64,000 nucleotides of DNA from contig JAEWYQ010000049.1 of the NCBI GenBank assembly GCA_023395555.1, forward strand, positions 1-64,000. Direction: 5' to 3'. The notes beneath the pieces were generated by a model that ran no database searches, had not been told where the DNA came from, and saw nothing but the letters and a program-made list of their open reading frames with translations. The DNA is from Bacillota bacterium. GTDB lineage: Bacteria > Bacillota > Clostridia > Lachnospirales > Lachnospiraceae. Shown in pieces: positions 55,602 through 64,000 of this stretch (position 1 is the stretch's first letter; every line of letters begins with the position of its first letter). The position numbers were made by a program, and so were the translations under genes.

Positions 55602-56282
55602 ATGTTTCATGTACTTGTTGTAGAAGATAATAAGAGCACTGCAAAATTGATGAAAGCCGTACTTACTCATGCCGGATATGAGGTGTTCAGTGCAGAAAAC
55701 GGTCTGGAAGCATTGGAAATCATGGACAGACAGCATATTGATCTCATCGTGCTGGACGTCATGATGCCGAAGATGAATGGTTATGAATTCACAGAACGGC
55801 TCCGCAGCTGCGGAGACAATACTCCGATCCTCATGGTCACGGCAAAGCAGCTCCCGGAGGAGAAATGCAAAGGCTTTCTGGTAGGAACCGATGATTATAT
55901 GGTTAAGCCGGTCAATGAAGAGGAAATGCTTCTGCGCATCAAAGCCCTTCTGCGGCGGTCGCAAATTGCCAATGAGCATAAGCTCCATATCGGCAGGGTT
56001 ACCCTTGATTATGACGCACTGACCGTTTCCCGGGAGGGGGACAGGCAGACCCTTCCGCAGAAGGAATTTTACCTGTTATACAAATTGCTTTCCTACCCGG
56101 ATAAAATCTTCACCCGGCTTCAGTTAATGGATGAAATCTGGGGGATGGACTCCGAAACCATGGATACAACGGTGAATGTTCATATTGCGCGTCTGCGCAA
56201 AAGATTTGAGGAATGGCCGGAATTTGAGATAACAGCCATCCGGGGAATCGGCTATAAGGCGGTGATACGGAATGAAAAATAA
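55602..56282 (+). CDS. OmpR-family response regulator
   Basis: A 226-residue regulator: receiver domain with acidic Glu8/Asp9, phosphoacceptor Asp52 in LIVLDVMMPKMNG, and Lys in the MVKPVNEEE loop. A winged-helix DNA-binding domain follows at about 125-225 (LTVSREGDRQTLPQKEFYLLYKLLSYPDKIFTRLQLMDEIWG region). AGGAGG precedes the ATG. Its end overlaps the kinase gene by 11 bases. Likely targets are its own operon and the divergent ABC transporter. Confidence 0.96.
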   Translation: MFHVLVVEDNKSTAKLMKAVLTHAGYEVFSAENGLEALEIMDRQHIDLIVLDVMMPKMNGYEFTERLRSCGDNTPILMVTAKQLPEEKCKGFLVGTDDYMVKPVNEEEMLLRIKALLRRSQIANEHKLHIGRVTLDYDALTVSREGDRQTLPQKEFYLLYKLLSYPDKIFTRLQLMDEIWGMDSETMDTTVNVHIARLRKRFEEWPEFEITAIRGIGYKAVIRNEK

Positions 56283-57309
56283 TAAGCAAAGAGGGGTGAA
56301 GCTGCGTCTTACCATTCTGTTTACGGTCATTAATTTCTGCATTCTGCTTTCTACCATGATATTTGGTTTTATCGGGATCTATCTGACCAATTATTTCGGA
56401 GCCGTAGGGAATAATGCCGTCGCCTTGGCGCCCATCCTGTTTTTTGCAATTGTCAGCGTCGTGATCGGTACCATTTTTTCCGCCATGTTTATGCGAAGGG
56501 CATTGAATCCCTTTCAAAAGATAATCGTTGCTTCGGAGAAAATTGCCGCGGGAGATTACAGCGCAAGAATCGATTTTCAAGGTCCCGGAATATTCAGACA
56601 GCTAAGCAGCAGCTTCAATCATATGGCGGAAGAGATCGGGAGCGCGGAAATGCTCCGGAGTGATTTTGTCAATAACTTTTCCCATGAATTCAAGACGCCC
56701 ATTGTTTCGATCCGGGGATTTGCAAAAATGCTCAAACGCGCCGATCTCACCGAGGAGGAGAGAAATGAGTATCTTGACATTATCATCAACGAGTCGGAGC
56801 GGCTGGCAGAGCTGTCAACCAATGTTCTCAATCTGTCGAAGCTGGAGAGCCAGCATATTCTCACCGATAAAAAAACAATCAATATTTCAGAGCAAATTCG
56901 CCTGTCCGTCGCCTTGCTTGAGAAAAAGTGGGAGAAAAAGAAAATTGATATTCAGTTTGATTCTGATGAGGTCTATATGATCGGGAACGAAGAGATGCTC
57001 CGGCAGGTATGGATCAATCTCATTGATAATGCCATTAAATTCTCGCCGGATTACGGATCGGTGAAGATCGCCATGCAGCAAGGTCCGGAGGAGATGTCGG
57101 TTTCCTTTATCAATGAAGGCGGCATATCGGAAGAAACAGCCGCCCGTGTTTTTGATAAATTCTATCAAGGCGATACTTCCCATGCCCAGCAGGGAAACGG
57201 CCTTGGATTAACCATCGCGAGAAAAATCGTAGAGCTGCATGGAGGCACCCTGAAGCTGGACAATTCCAATCCTGGCTGTACCGTGTTTCAAGCCATGTTT
57301 TCTCTTTAA
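56272..57309 (+). CDS. Sensor histidine kinase with very short extracytoplasmic loop
   Basis: A 345-residue kinase. TM1 at about 12-39 and TM2 at about 51-74 are separated by only about 11 residues, so the signal is probably sensed within the membrane or from a partner protein. A HAMP segment (about 75-125), the H-box NNFSHEFKTP with His138, and an ATPase domain (NAIKFSPDYG, GNGLGLTIARKI) follow. The neighbouring fused ABC protein is a natural sensory partner, as in Bce-type systems, though this kinase has a HAMP domain. Confidence 0.94.
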   Translation: MKNNKQRGVKLRLTILFTVINFCILLSTMIFGFIGIYLTNYFGAVGNNAVALAPILFFAIVSVVIGTIFSAMFMRRALNPFQKIIVASEKIAAGDYSARIDFQGPGIFRQLSSSFNHMAEEIGSAEMLRSDFVNNFSHEFKTPIVSIRGFAKMLKRADLTEEERNEYLDIIINESERLAELSTNVLNLSKLESQHILTDKKTINISEQIRLSVALLEKKWEKKKIDIQFDSDEVYMIGNEEMLRQVWINLIDNAIKFSPDYGSVKIAMQQGPEEMSVSFINEGGISEETAARVFDKFYQGDTSHAQQGNGLGLTIARKIVELHGGTLKLDNSNPGCTVFQAMFSL

Positions 57310-57332
57310 CTGATCCGGCGCCAAAAGAAGGA

Positions 57333-57370
57333 CAAAATACAGCAAAAAACAACATTTTTGCTGTATTTTG
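57333..57370 (+). terminator. Perfect hairpin terminator after the kinase gene
   Basis: A 16-base perfect stem, CAAAATACAGCAAAAA/TTTTTGCTGTATTTTG with a 6-base loop. The T-run lies inside the stem rather than after it. It directly abuts repeat copy B. Confidence 0.7.
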
Positions 57371-57378
57371 TTATGGAT

Positions 57379-57497
57379 ATGGTATAATGTCGATAGACAT
57401 TATACCGCGCATTTATGCGCGTGCGCCGGAGCGAAGCGGAGTGCGCATCCTGGCACGCAGTGCCATACCATCATAGGAGCTTGCAGCTATGGTATCA
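57379..57497. repeat. Dispersed palindromic repeat, copy B (most complete)
   Basis: The unit contains GGTATAATGTC-GATA-GACATTATACC (57381-57406, perfect), CGCGCAT-TT-ATGCGCG (about 57407-57422), the block GCGAAGCGGAGTGCGCATCC, TGGCAC-GCA-GTGCCA, and ATACCAT...ATGGTAT. ATACCAT (57465-57471) can also pair with ATGGTAT at 57379-57385, giving two mutually exclusive folds. It lies between the kinase terminator and the solute-binding protein gene and may donate its TATAAT (57383-57388). Confidence 0.85.
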
Positions 57498-57528
57498 GAA
57501 AATGAAAGTACTCAGGAGGAAAATGTGG

Positions 57529-59001
57529 ATGAAGGTTTCCATAACGAATATCGGTAAAGTAATTGCAGCCGTCTTAGGTATGGTTTTTTTGACGGCCGCT
57601 TGTGCGGGTCAGGGCGTGCAGGAAAAGCCGGGTTCCGATGATCCTGTTTTGATTGAGATATGGCATTATTACAACGGACCCCAGAAGCTGGCGTTTGATG
57701 AACTGGTGACGGATTTCAACGAGACGGCAGGGCAGGAGCAGGGAATCGTTGTGGAGGCCTTTGGACAGGGCAATGTCAATGAGCTGTTCCAAAAGGTACA
57801 CGACGCGATAGATAAAAAGGTGGGTGCCAGTGAGGTGCCGACTATCTTTGCCGCCTATACGGATACGCTGTATGATTTGGACCAGCGGGGGATGGTGGCT
57901 GATTTGAGCGGATATTTCACCAAGGAGGAGCTGGCGGAATATGTGGATGCCTATATAGAGGAGGGCCGTTTTGAAGGAACGGACGGCTTAAAGATCTTTC
58001 CTACCGCCAAATCTACGGAAATCATGATGATCAATAAAACGGACTGGGATCAATTTGCCGCGGACACGGGCATATCCATAGAGGAGCTGGAAACGCTGGA
58101 GGGGGTTGTGGCAGCTTCCGAAGCATATTACAGCTGGACGGATGCCAAGACACCGGATGTCCCTGGTGACGGCAAAGCCATGTTTGGACGGGATGCCATG
58201 GCAAACTATATTATTCTCGGATATTATCAGCAGACGGGAAAGGCACTCTTTTCCAGAACGGACGGCACGGTTGCCTTTGAACCGGATGAAGCGGCCTTCC
58301 GTAAGCTTTGGGATAACTATTACATACCCTATATCAACGGCTGGTTCGGCGCTTACGGCAGGTTCCGCTCGGATGATGCCAAAACCGGTGATCTTATCGC
58401 ATTCGTAGGCTCTACGTCCGGTGCGTATTAATTTCCGGAGCAGGTCACGCTGGAGGATGACAGCAGCTATCCCATTGAAGCTGCGGTATTCCCGGCGCCG
58501 TGCTTTAAGGGGACAAAACCGAGCGCCATCCAGCAGGGTGCGGGTATGGCTGTCATTGCCTCCGATCCGAAGACCGAGCAGGCAGCGGCCACCTTTCTGA
58601 AGTGGTTTGCCGAAACGGACCGCAACATTGAATTTGCGGTGTCCTCCGCCTACCTTCCTGTGAAAAAGGCGGCAAATGACATGGCATATATCGAAAAGGC
58701 GGAGGGATTTCAAGCGCTTGTGCCTGCGGTACAGGATGCGCTTGCGGCATCTGTCGGTGTCGTTAATGACCATGAACTGTACTATGAAAAAGCATTTCCG
58801 GGTTCTTCTGAAGTCCGACGGGTAATGGAATATTCTCTTTCTGACCGTGCCAAGGCCGACCGTACACGGATCGATGCACTGGTAGAGGGAGGAATGTCCA
58901 GGGAAGAGGCGGTATCACAATATGCAACTGACCAAAACTTTCAGGATTGGTATCAGAACTTTACTAGCGAGGTTTGTGCTGAAATAGGTACGAATCAATA
59001 G
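57529..59001 (+). pseudogene. Sugar-type extracellular solute-binding lipoprotein, interrupted by an in-frame stop
   Basis: Read through, the frame encodes 490 codons of an ABC-type substrate-binding lipoprotein: signal peptide with lipobox FLTAAC, then IWHYYNGPQKLAFDELVTDFNE and INGWFGAYGRF motifs. Codon 301 (58429-58431) is TAA, after VGSTSGAY. The same frame continues with FPEQVTLEDDSSYPIEAAVFP through a typical C-terminal lobe to TAG at 58999. There is no frame change. AGGAGG (57514-57519) supports the ATG at 57529; upstream frame lies in the repeat. No permease genes accompany it. The stop may be a real mutation, a sequencing error or, less likely, readthrough. Confidence 0.85.
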
Positions 59002-59014
59002 GAAGAGGATGCAG

Positions 59015-62000
59015 ATGAAACAGAGACGAGGGAAAGAAAAAGGAAAGAATTCCGGCCATTCCATGATGAGCCGCATATTGATTCCGGTTATTATTGCTTT
59101 GTTTGTGCAGGCAGGGCTTTTTTCAGTCAATATTATTCTGGGCGGTACCATCGAGAAGCTCAATCACAATGCCTTTGATATTCTCAACGGACAGGTCATT
59201 AACCGCCGCAATTATCTGGAAAGTGAGATGCTGGGGCGCTGGTCCAATCTTGATCCGGCAGCGGCTGATATCAGCGCGATATTTGAACGCAATCAGGATG
59301 GGAAAAAGGAGGATTTTGCAGACGGTATTTATCAGAACAAGGTTCTGTCCCAGTCCTCGGATAAACTGATCCGTTTGCTGCGCCGCAATCTGGTGACAGG
59401 CGTATTTCTCATTCTGACGGATGGAGAGAGTTATAATGAGGAGGGGCATCTGCAAAAACGTGCGCTCTACATACGGGATATGGATCCTGCCACAAGCTCG
59501 GTGAATAATTCCGATTTGCTGTTGTTCCATGCTCCGGCAAGCATTTCCAAACAATTGAGGCTTCCCCTTGATTCCAACTGGCAGTCGTATATGAGCTTTG
59601 ATCCGGAGAAACCGGATAACTGGAATTATTTCAGAAAGCCTTATGAAGCAGCAATTGCCCATTCCGAAATCAACGAAAAGGACTTGGGCTATTGGTGTCC
59701 GGTGTTTCGTCCCACGGGGGACAGCCTCGATATCATTACCTATTCCATGCCCATTCGTGATAAGTCCGGCCAGGTTCATGCCATCCTGGGAGTGGAAATT
59801 TCTGCGGATTATCTCGGCAAGCAGATGCCGTATCAGGAACTGAATACGAAAAAACAAGGCATGTACCTGGTAGGAGTATCGGAAAGGGAAGGACTTGATT
59901 TTGATATACAGCTCTCCACAGGGCCGTTATATAAACATATCTTCAGTAACTCGGCACAGCTGCAATTCAAAAGACAGGGAGAATATACCGACACCTTTGA
60001 GGTGGTCGGCGGCAATTCCAACAGGAATGCGGTATATGGCTGCATTCAGTATTTTGATCTTTACAATACCAATACACCTTTTGAGCATGAGCGCTGGGCC
60101 TTGATCGGAATGCTGGAGGAAGAACAGCTCTTGGGATTTTCTCATAGAATCATGGATTCCATATGGGCGACCTGGGGGTTATCCCTGCTCCTGGGACTAA
60201 CTGCCGCATGGGCGGCCAGCCTGCTGCTGGCAAGGCCTATTACCCAACTGCTGGTGCAGCTTCGTAAGAGTGACCCACGGCATAAGCTGATACTGGACAA
60301 GCTGAAAATTGCAGAAATTGATGAGCTTTCCGGTGCCATCGAAACCCTGAGTGCTCATGTCGCCCATGAGGCAAGCCGCTTTTCCCAGATCATCGATATG
60401 GCGGGCGTGGAAATCGGGGCCTTTGAATTCCGGCTGGATTCTGACAGGATATTCTGCACCGACAGCCTTTTTGATATGCTTGGATTGGAAAATAAATTGG
60501 AGAGTGACAGAACCATCGGGAGAGAGGAGTTTGATGCTTTGCTGGATACCCTTGACAGTCAGGTCGAAGATCAATCGGAGGATGGCAGCATCAAAGTACT
60601 GCGTATCTCGCGGGAGTCGGGCGAGGACCGCTGGCTGCGTCTGAAGGTTATCAATACAGGGGAGCGTATCATGGGGGTGGTGAGCGATATTACCCAGGAA
60701 ATTTGCAAACGCCGCCAGTTGGAACGGGAGCGGGATTATGATCTGCTGACGGATTTGCTCAACAGACGTGCTTTCATTGCCGAGCTGGCCCGGCGATTCC
60801 AGAATCCGAAGGAGCTTGGGGTGGCGGCAATGGTGATGCTCGACCTGGATAATTTGAAATTCATTAATGATTCCTATGGCCATGATTGCGGGGATGACTA
60901 TATCCGAAGCATGGCGGATTCCTTACGGCATTATTCGCCGGAACAGGCTCTGATCGCCCGGATGTCCGGAGATGAGTTTTATGTGCTGCTTTCCGGTTAT
61001 TCCTCAAGGGAGGAAGTGCAGGAGACCATTCATGCCTTGGAGAGAGGAGTGCGCCATACCACATTTCTGCTGCCGGATCATTCCCGGATTAATATTCGGG
61101 TATCGGCGGGCGTTGCCTGGTATCCTGATCACGCTACTTCTTATGAAAAGCTTCTGAAATATGCGGATTTTGCCATGTATCAGGTAAAGAATACAACAAA
61201 GGGAGAATTCGGAGAATTTGATCTGGAGCGATACAACAAGGATTCCTATTTGATCCATAATCAGGAGGAGATCAACCGCCTGATCGAGTGGGAGCTGGTG
61301 AAATTTCATTTTCAGCCCATCGTGGATGCGCGGACCGGCGCGGTGTTTGGCTATGAGGCCCTGATGCGCCCGACGATGCAGAAAATTAAGTCTCCGGGAG
61401 AGGTGCTGATGCTGGCCAAAGCACAATCCAAGCTTTACAGCATCGAGCGGCTTACCTGGAGGCATAGCCTTGCCGAATTTGAGCAGCTGGCTGATTTGGA
61501 TCCCGGTGTCCGTGTGTTTGTAAATTCCATTGCAAATCAGCTGCTGAACGAGAAGGACAGTCAGCAGATCCGGGAGCAATTCTCCCACCTCCTTCCGCGG
61601 GTGGTTATTGAGATCACGGAGGAGGAGCGGTCCACCGAGACGGAGACGAATAACAAGCTGAAGCTGGCAGCAGATTGGGGATGCCAGGTTGCGCTGGATG
61701 ACTTTGGAACCGGGTATAATTCCGAGACGGCCTTGCTCCTGATTAATCCTGATTATGTGAAGCTGGATATCTCCATTGTGCATAATGCGGATGCCGATGT
61801 CAACCGCCGCAAGCTCCTGCAGAATATCATATCCTATGCGGAAAGCCGCGGCATCGGTGTGATCGCGGAGGGTGTGGAAACCTCCGCCGAGCTTCAAGCC
61901 CTCATCGAAATGGGGGTAGACTATGTGCAGGGGTATTATATCGCCAGACCGCAGGCACAGCCGGAGCCGATTCCTGCGTGTGTTATTAAGGAGATCAGAG

Positions 62001-62026
62001 AGGTATATGCCAGAATGCATTTATAA
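59015..62026 (+). CDS. dCACHE-PAS-GGDEF-EAL cyclic-di-GMP turnover protein
   Basis: About 1003 residues. TM1 at about 20-45, an extracytoplasmic dCACHE-like sensor (about 48-380), TM2 (about 380-403), a short linker, PAS (about 455-555), GGDEF (about 575-735) and EAL (about 755-995). The cyclase site reads SGDEF instead of GGDEF and there is no RxxD I-site. The EAL domain keeps all catalytic features: GYEALMRP, FVNSIANQ, VIEITEEE, LDDFGTGYN, VKLDISI, AEGVET and VQGYY. Net phosphodiesterase activity, with GTP modulation by GGDEF, is likely. It starts 13 bases after the broken binding-protein gene, suggesting that the protein once fed the sensor. Confidence 0.92.
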   Translation: MKQRRGKEKGKNSGHSMMSRILIPVIIALFVQAGLFSVNIILGGTIEKLNHNAFDILNGQVINRRNYLESEMLGRWSNLDPAAADISAIFERNQDGKKEDFADGIYQNKVLSQSSDKLIRLLRRNLVTGVFLILTDGESYNEEGHLQKRALYIRDMDPATSSVNNSDLLLFHAPASISKQLRLPLDSNWQSYMSFDPEKPDNWNYFRKPYEAAIAHSEINEKDLGYWCPVFRPTGDSLDIITYSMPIRDKSGQVHAILGVEISADYLGKQMPYQELNTKKQGMYLVGVSEREGLDFDIQLSTGPLYKHIFSNSAQLQFKRQGEYTDTFEVVGGNSNRNAVYGCIQYFDLYNTNTPFEHERWALIGMLEEEQLLGFSHRIMDSIWATWGLSLLLGLTAAWAASLLLARPITQLLVQLRKSDPRHKLILDKLKIAEIDELSGAIETLSAHVAHEASRFSQIIDMAGVEIGAFEFRLDSDRIFCTDSLFDMLGLENKLESDRTIGREEFDALLDTLDSQVEDQSEDGSIKVLRISRESGEDRWLRLKVINTGERIMGVVSDITQEICKRRQLERERDYDLLTDLLNRRAFIAELARRFQNPKELGVAAMVMLDLDNLKFINDSYGHDCGDDYIRSMADSLRHYSPEQALIARMSGDEFYVLLSGYSSREEVQETIHALERGVRHTTFLLPDHSRINIRVSAGVAWYPDHATSYEKLLKYADFAMYQVKNTTKGEFGEFDLERYNKDSYLIHNQEEINRLIEWELVKFHFQPIVDARTGAVFGYEALMRPTMQKIKSPGEVLMLAKAQSKLYSIERLTWRHSLAEFEQLADLDPGVRVFVNSIANQLLNEKDSQQIREQFSHLLPRVVIEITEEERSTETETNNKLKLAADWGCQVALDDFGTGYNSETALLLINPDYVKLDISIVHNADADVNRRKLLQNIISYAESRGIGVIAEGVETSAELQALIEMGVDYVQGYYIARPQAQPEPIPACVIKEIREVYARMHL

Positions 62027-62325
62027 ACTGGAGATAGAGGGCACTTGCTTTTACCGTCGGTTTTGAATGGGTGATGGATGGATCTAAGAACAGTAGTTGA
62101 GATTGCAATGAGCAGGTAGGAAATCCCATTTACGGATTTTGTGCTCCATACAGGAGCAGAGGGTTTATCCATTTATAGGGAGGCTCTGGAGAAAGGAACG
62201 GGGATATGCGAGCGGCCATGTGATATTTTATAAAATAGTTGAAAGAATAATAAAAAAATATAATATAGAACGAAGCAGAATTAAGCTATAATTTCTACAT
62301 AACAATTTAGAGGGAGGATTATGTG
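62027..62325 (+). other. Gap between the c-di-GMP gene and the second binding-protein gene
   Basis: The 299 bases contain no credible gene and no strong terminator. Near the right end are TTGAAA (62239-62244) with TATAAT 14 bases later (62259-62264) and another TATAAT at 62287-62292 with no good -35. One of these probably starts the downstream transcript, but spacing is not ideal. Confidence 0.5.
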
Positions 62326-63591
62326 ATGTGGAAGAAATGGGCAAGAATAGTATCAATTCTGGTTTGCGGCTGCATTCTTTTGTCCGCTGCCGGCTGCAGC
62401 GGTAAACAGGAGGCAAAGACGGGCAACGCGAAAACCGTCGTAAAGTTTTCCTATTGGAACACGGAAGAAACGATGGAGCCACTCCTGAAATTACTCGGGG
62501 AAAGGCTGGACGATATTACGGTAGAGTATAATTATGTAGAAAACCAATTTTACGGAACAGCGGTCAAGACAAAATTATCTGCGGGGGAAGGCGATGATAT
62601 CATCGCGTTTGGCGCACTGGATATTTTGTCACTGAGCAGCCAGGATAAGATTATGGATCTGACGGAGCAATATGGAAGTAAATATTCCTCCGCCGGCAAA
62701 GCGCCGTATACCATTGAAGGAAAGCTGTATGCCGTTCCAATGCTGAGCTGGTTTGAAGGTGTGTTCTACAATAAGGAGATTTTTTCGGAGCAGGGTCTGA
62801 CGGCGCCGAAGACTTTTGACGAATGGCTTCAGGTTTGTGATACCTTAAGCGCAGCGGGTATAAAGCCCATGATCATGGGCGCGAAAGACGGGAGCGCATT
62901 GCTGAAATCCTGCTTGGGTTATGTCACGGCACAGTATTTGCTGGATGAGGGAAAGGATTTTGACAGTCAATTCGCGAAAGGCGAGGCTGCCCTGGCAGGA
63001 ACCTGGGATCCCTATGTTACAAAGTGGAAGATGCTCATTGACAAAGGATATCTTACCGGTGATATGCTTGGGATGGACGAGGCACAGGCAATGGATGAAT
63101 TTGTAACAGGCAAGGCGGCTATGTGGGCTTCGGGACCCTGGAATTATAACACGATGAAGCAAAAAAACATAACGCTGAAGTTTGACATGTTCCCCTATCC
63201 GGGGGATTCTCCTGAAAAAGCTTGCCTGGTCGGTTCACCGGGCGCAGGCTTTATCATTAATAATGACAGCGAGGTAAAGGACGCGGCACTCAAGGTGATG
63301 GATGTGATTTCCTCCCCCGAAGGGCAGGCGGCTTTAATCGAAGGCAATCCGGGCTCCAGCAGCTACCTTGTCGGGGTGGAAACGGAACTGCCTGACGAAT
63401 ACGCTTCCGTGAAAGAGACTCTGGATCAGGGAAGGGTGTATTGCGCCTGGGAGAACTGGGGCCTCGGCACCAACAGCTTCAATAATTTTACCCAGGATCT
63501 GCAGGGTCTTGTCGCAAATCGTATTTCTGTTGAAAATTTATTAAAGGATGTAGATCAGATTGCTATGTCCTTTATCAGAGGAGAAAATTAA
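62326..63591 (+). CDS. Extracellular solute-binding lipoprotein, sugar ABC type
   Basis: A 421-residue family 1 solute-binding protein. Its lipoprotein signal ends LLSAAGC (Cys about 24), then comes VVKFSYWNTEE. The closing segment contains GKAAMWASGPWNY and VGSPGAGFIINNDS, hallmarks of oligosaccharide-binding proteins of the MalE/UgpB group. The ATG at 62326 follows GGGAGG by eight bases. Its TAA overlaps the ATG of a GH16 enzyme (TAATG), so the two are co-translated, suggesting binding of a beta-glucan-type oligosaccharide. No permease genes are in the window, though they could lie beyond its end. Confidence 0.92.
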   Translation: MWKKWARIVSILVCGCILLSAAGCSGKQEAKTGNAKTVVKFSYWNTEETMEPLLKLLGERLDDITVEYNYVENQFYGTAVKTKLSAGEGDDIIAFGALDILSLSSQDKIMDLTEQYGSKYSSAGKAPYTIEGKLYAVPMLSWFEGVFYNKEIFSEQGLTAPKTFDEWLQVCDTLSAAGIKPMIMGAKDGSALLKSCLGYVTAQYLLDEGKDFDSQFAKGEAALAGTWDPYVTKWKMLIDKGYLTGDMLGMDEAQAMDEFVTGKAAMWASGPWNYNTMKQKNITLKFDMFPYPGDSPEKACLVGSPGAGFIINNDSEVKDAALKVMDVISSPEGQAALIEGNPGSSSYLVGVETELPDEYASVKETLDQGRVYCAWENWGLGTNSFNNFTQDLQGLVANRISVENLLKDVDQIAMSFIRGEN

Positions 63592-64000
63592 TGAAAAAAA
63601 GAATATACCGTGGGGTGATGATAGGGATGTTAAGTGTAAGCTTGCTGTCAGGCTTGTATGGATGCAGTTCAAAAAGCAAGGATGTTAAGGGAAACCCGTT
63701 GGAGAAGGAAGGATATACCCTTCTGTTCAACGATGAATTTGACGGTACAGAGCTGGATACCACAAAATGGCTTCCGCAATATTTTCCGCATGCCACCGAT
63801 TCGGCGCCCGGCTGTATGACAACCTATGAGATGAAGGATGGCTGTGTCAATATTATGATTGACGATCAAACTCCGTTCTACAACAACAATTCCATAATGA
63901 AGGTTTCCTCCATCCAGACCTTCGAAAAAAACCTGCTGCATCCGGGAGCCGGAACAACAAATGTGACCAATGTAGTATCTTATGAGAGCTTTGCAACACA
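63591..64000 (+). CDS. GH16-family glycoside hydrolase lipoprotein (5' part)
   Basis: The frame opens at 63591 and runs off the window after 136 codons. A lipoprotein signal (LLSGLYGCSS) is followed by EGYTLLFNDEFDGTELDTTKW, the start of GH16 beta-glucanases and laminarinases. The catalytic ExDxxE motif would lie beyond the window, so activity cannot be checked. One-base overlap with the binding-protein gene marks them as one operon. Confidence 0.85.
   Translation, partial: MKKRIYRGVMIGMLSVSLLSGLYGCSSKSKDVKGNPLEKEGYTLLFNDEFDGTELDTTKWLPQYFPHATDSAPGCMTTYEMKDGCVNIMIDDQTPFYNNNSIMKVSSIQTFEKNLLHPGAGTTNVTNVVSYESFAT

Noticed and set aside
57415..57528. N-terminal extension of the first binding protein
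   Set aside because: It is translated repeat sequence; the ribosome site and signal peptide place the start at 57529.
61004..62020. A 338-codon reverse-strand frame opposite the EAL domain
   Set aside because: No recognisable domain and no initiation signal; the forward frame has every EAL motif.
62027..62325. Small gene between the EAL protein and the second binding protein
   Set aside because: Only short frames without ribosome sites are present on either strand.

Overview
The window looks like a chromosomal segment of an anaerobic Firmicute of class Clostridia, most likely Lachnospiraceae. This rests on the gene order of the secE-nusG-rpl-rpoBC and S10-spc-alpha clusters, a KOW-domain gene between map and infA, rpsD inside the alpha operon, an enlarged L17, acidic tails on both large RNA polymerase subunits, strong AGGAGG ribosome binding sites and frequent GTG starts. 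I see no rRNA, tRNA, insertion sequence, prophage or CRISPR array. The genus is not determined.

Layout. 1-3.4 kb: end of secE, nusG, rplK, rplA, then rplJ-rplL with their own consensus promoter and an L10 leader. 3.5-8.2 kb: a secreted GH51 arabinofuranosidase and a seven-helix PAS-GGDEF diguanylate cyclase, which split the usual rplL-rpoB neighbourhood. 8.3-16.2 kb: rpoB-rpoC from their own promoter. 16.2-30.2 kb: accessory genes where the str operon (rpsL-rpsG-fusA-tuf) would normally lie: phosphoglucomutase; a reverse-strand pspA-ydjG-ydjH-ydjI envelope-stress operon; an rRNA-type methyltransferase; an ECF sigma factor with a membrane anti-sigma factor; and a gtrA-yfhO-gtrB envelope glycosylation set. 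30.3-47.7 kb: the S10, spc and alpha ribosomal protein clusters with secY, adk, map, infA and rpoA. 48-51.3 kb: ecfA1-ecfA2-ecfT-truA. 51.4-57.3 kb: an MgtC-family protein, a fused MacB-like ABC transporter (reverse strand) and a divergent two-component system. 57.5-64 kb: a solute-binding lipoprotein gene broken by an in-frame stop, a dCACHE-GGDEF-EAL protein, a second solute-binding lipoprotein and the start of a GH16 glycosidase.

The most interesting non-coding content is RNA/DNA structure between housekeeping genes. There are two L1-binding-site mimics (before rplK and before rplA), an 83-bp tandem duplication with cloverleaf geometry between rpsH and rplF, a long nested stem before adk, a ~400-nt structured leader before rpsM with a triplicated hairpin unit, and a dispersed palindromic repeat with three copies (after rpoC, before the response regulator, before the broken binding-protein gene).

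Functionally, the accessory genes point to a polysaccharide-using organism (GH51, GH16, sugar-type binding proteins). Its c-di-GMP enzymes sit beside the carbohydrate genes, and several envelope-stress or envelope-modification modules are present. No single unmistakable new defence or mobile system is visible. The best candidates for undescribed biology are the structured repeats and leaders and the binding-protein/c-di-GMP cluster at the right end.
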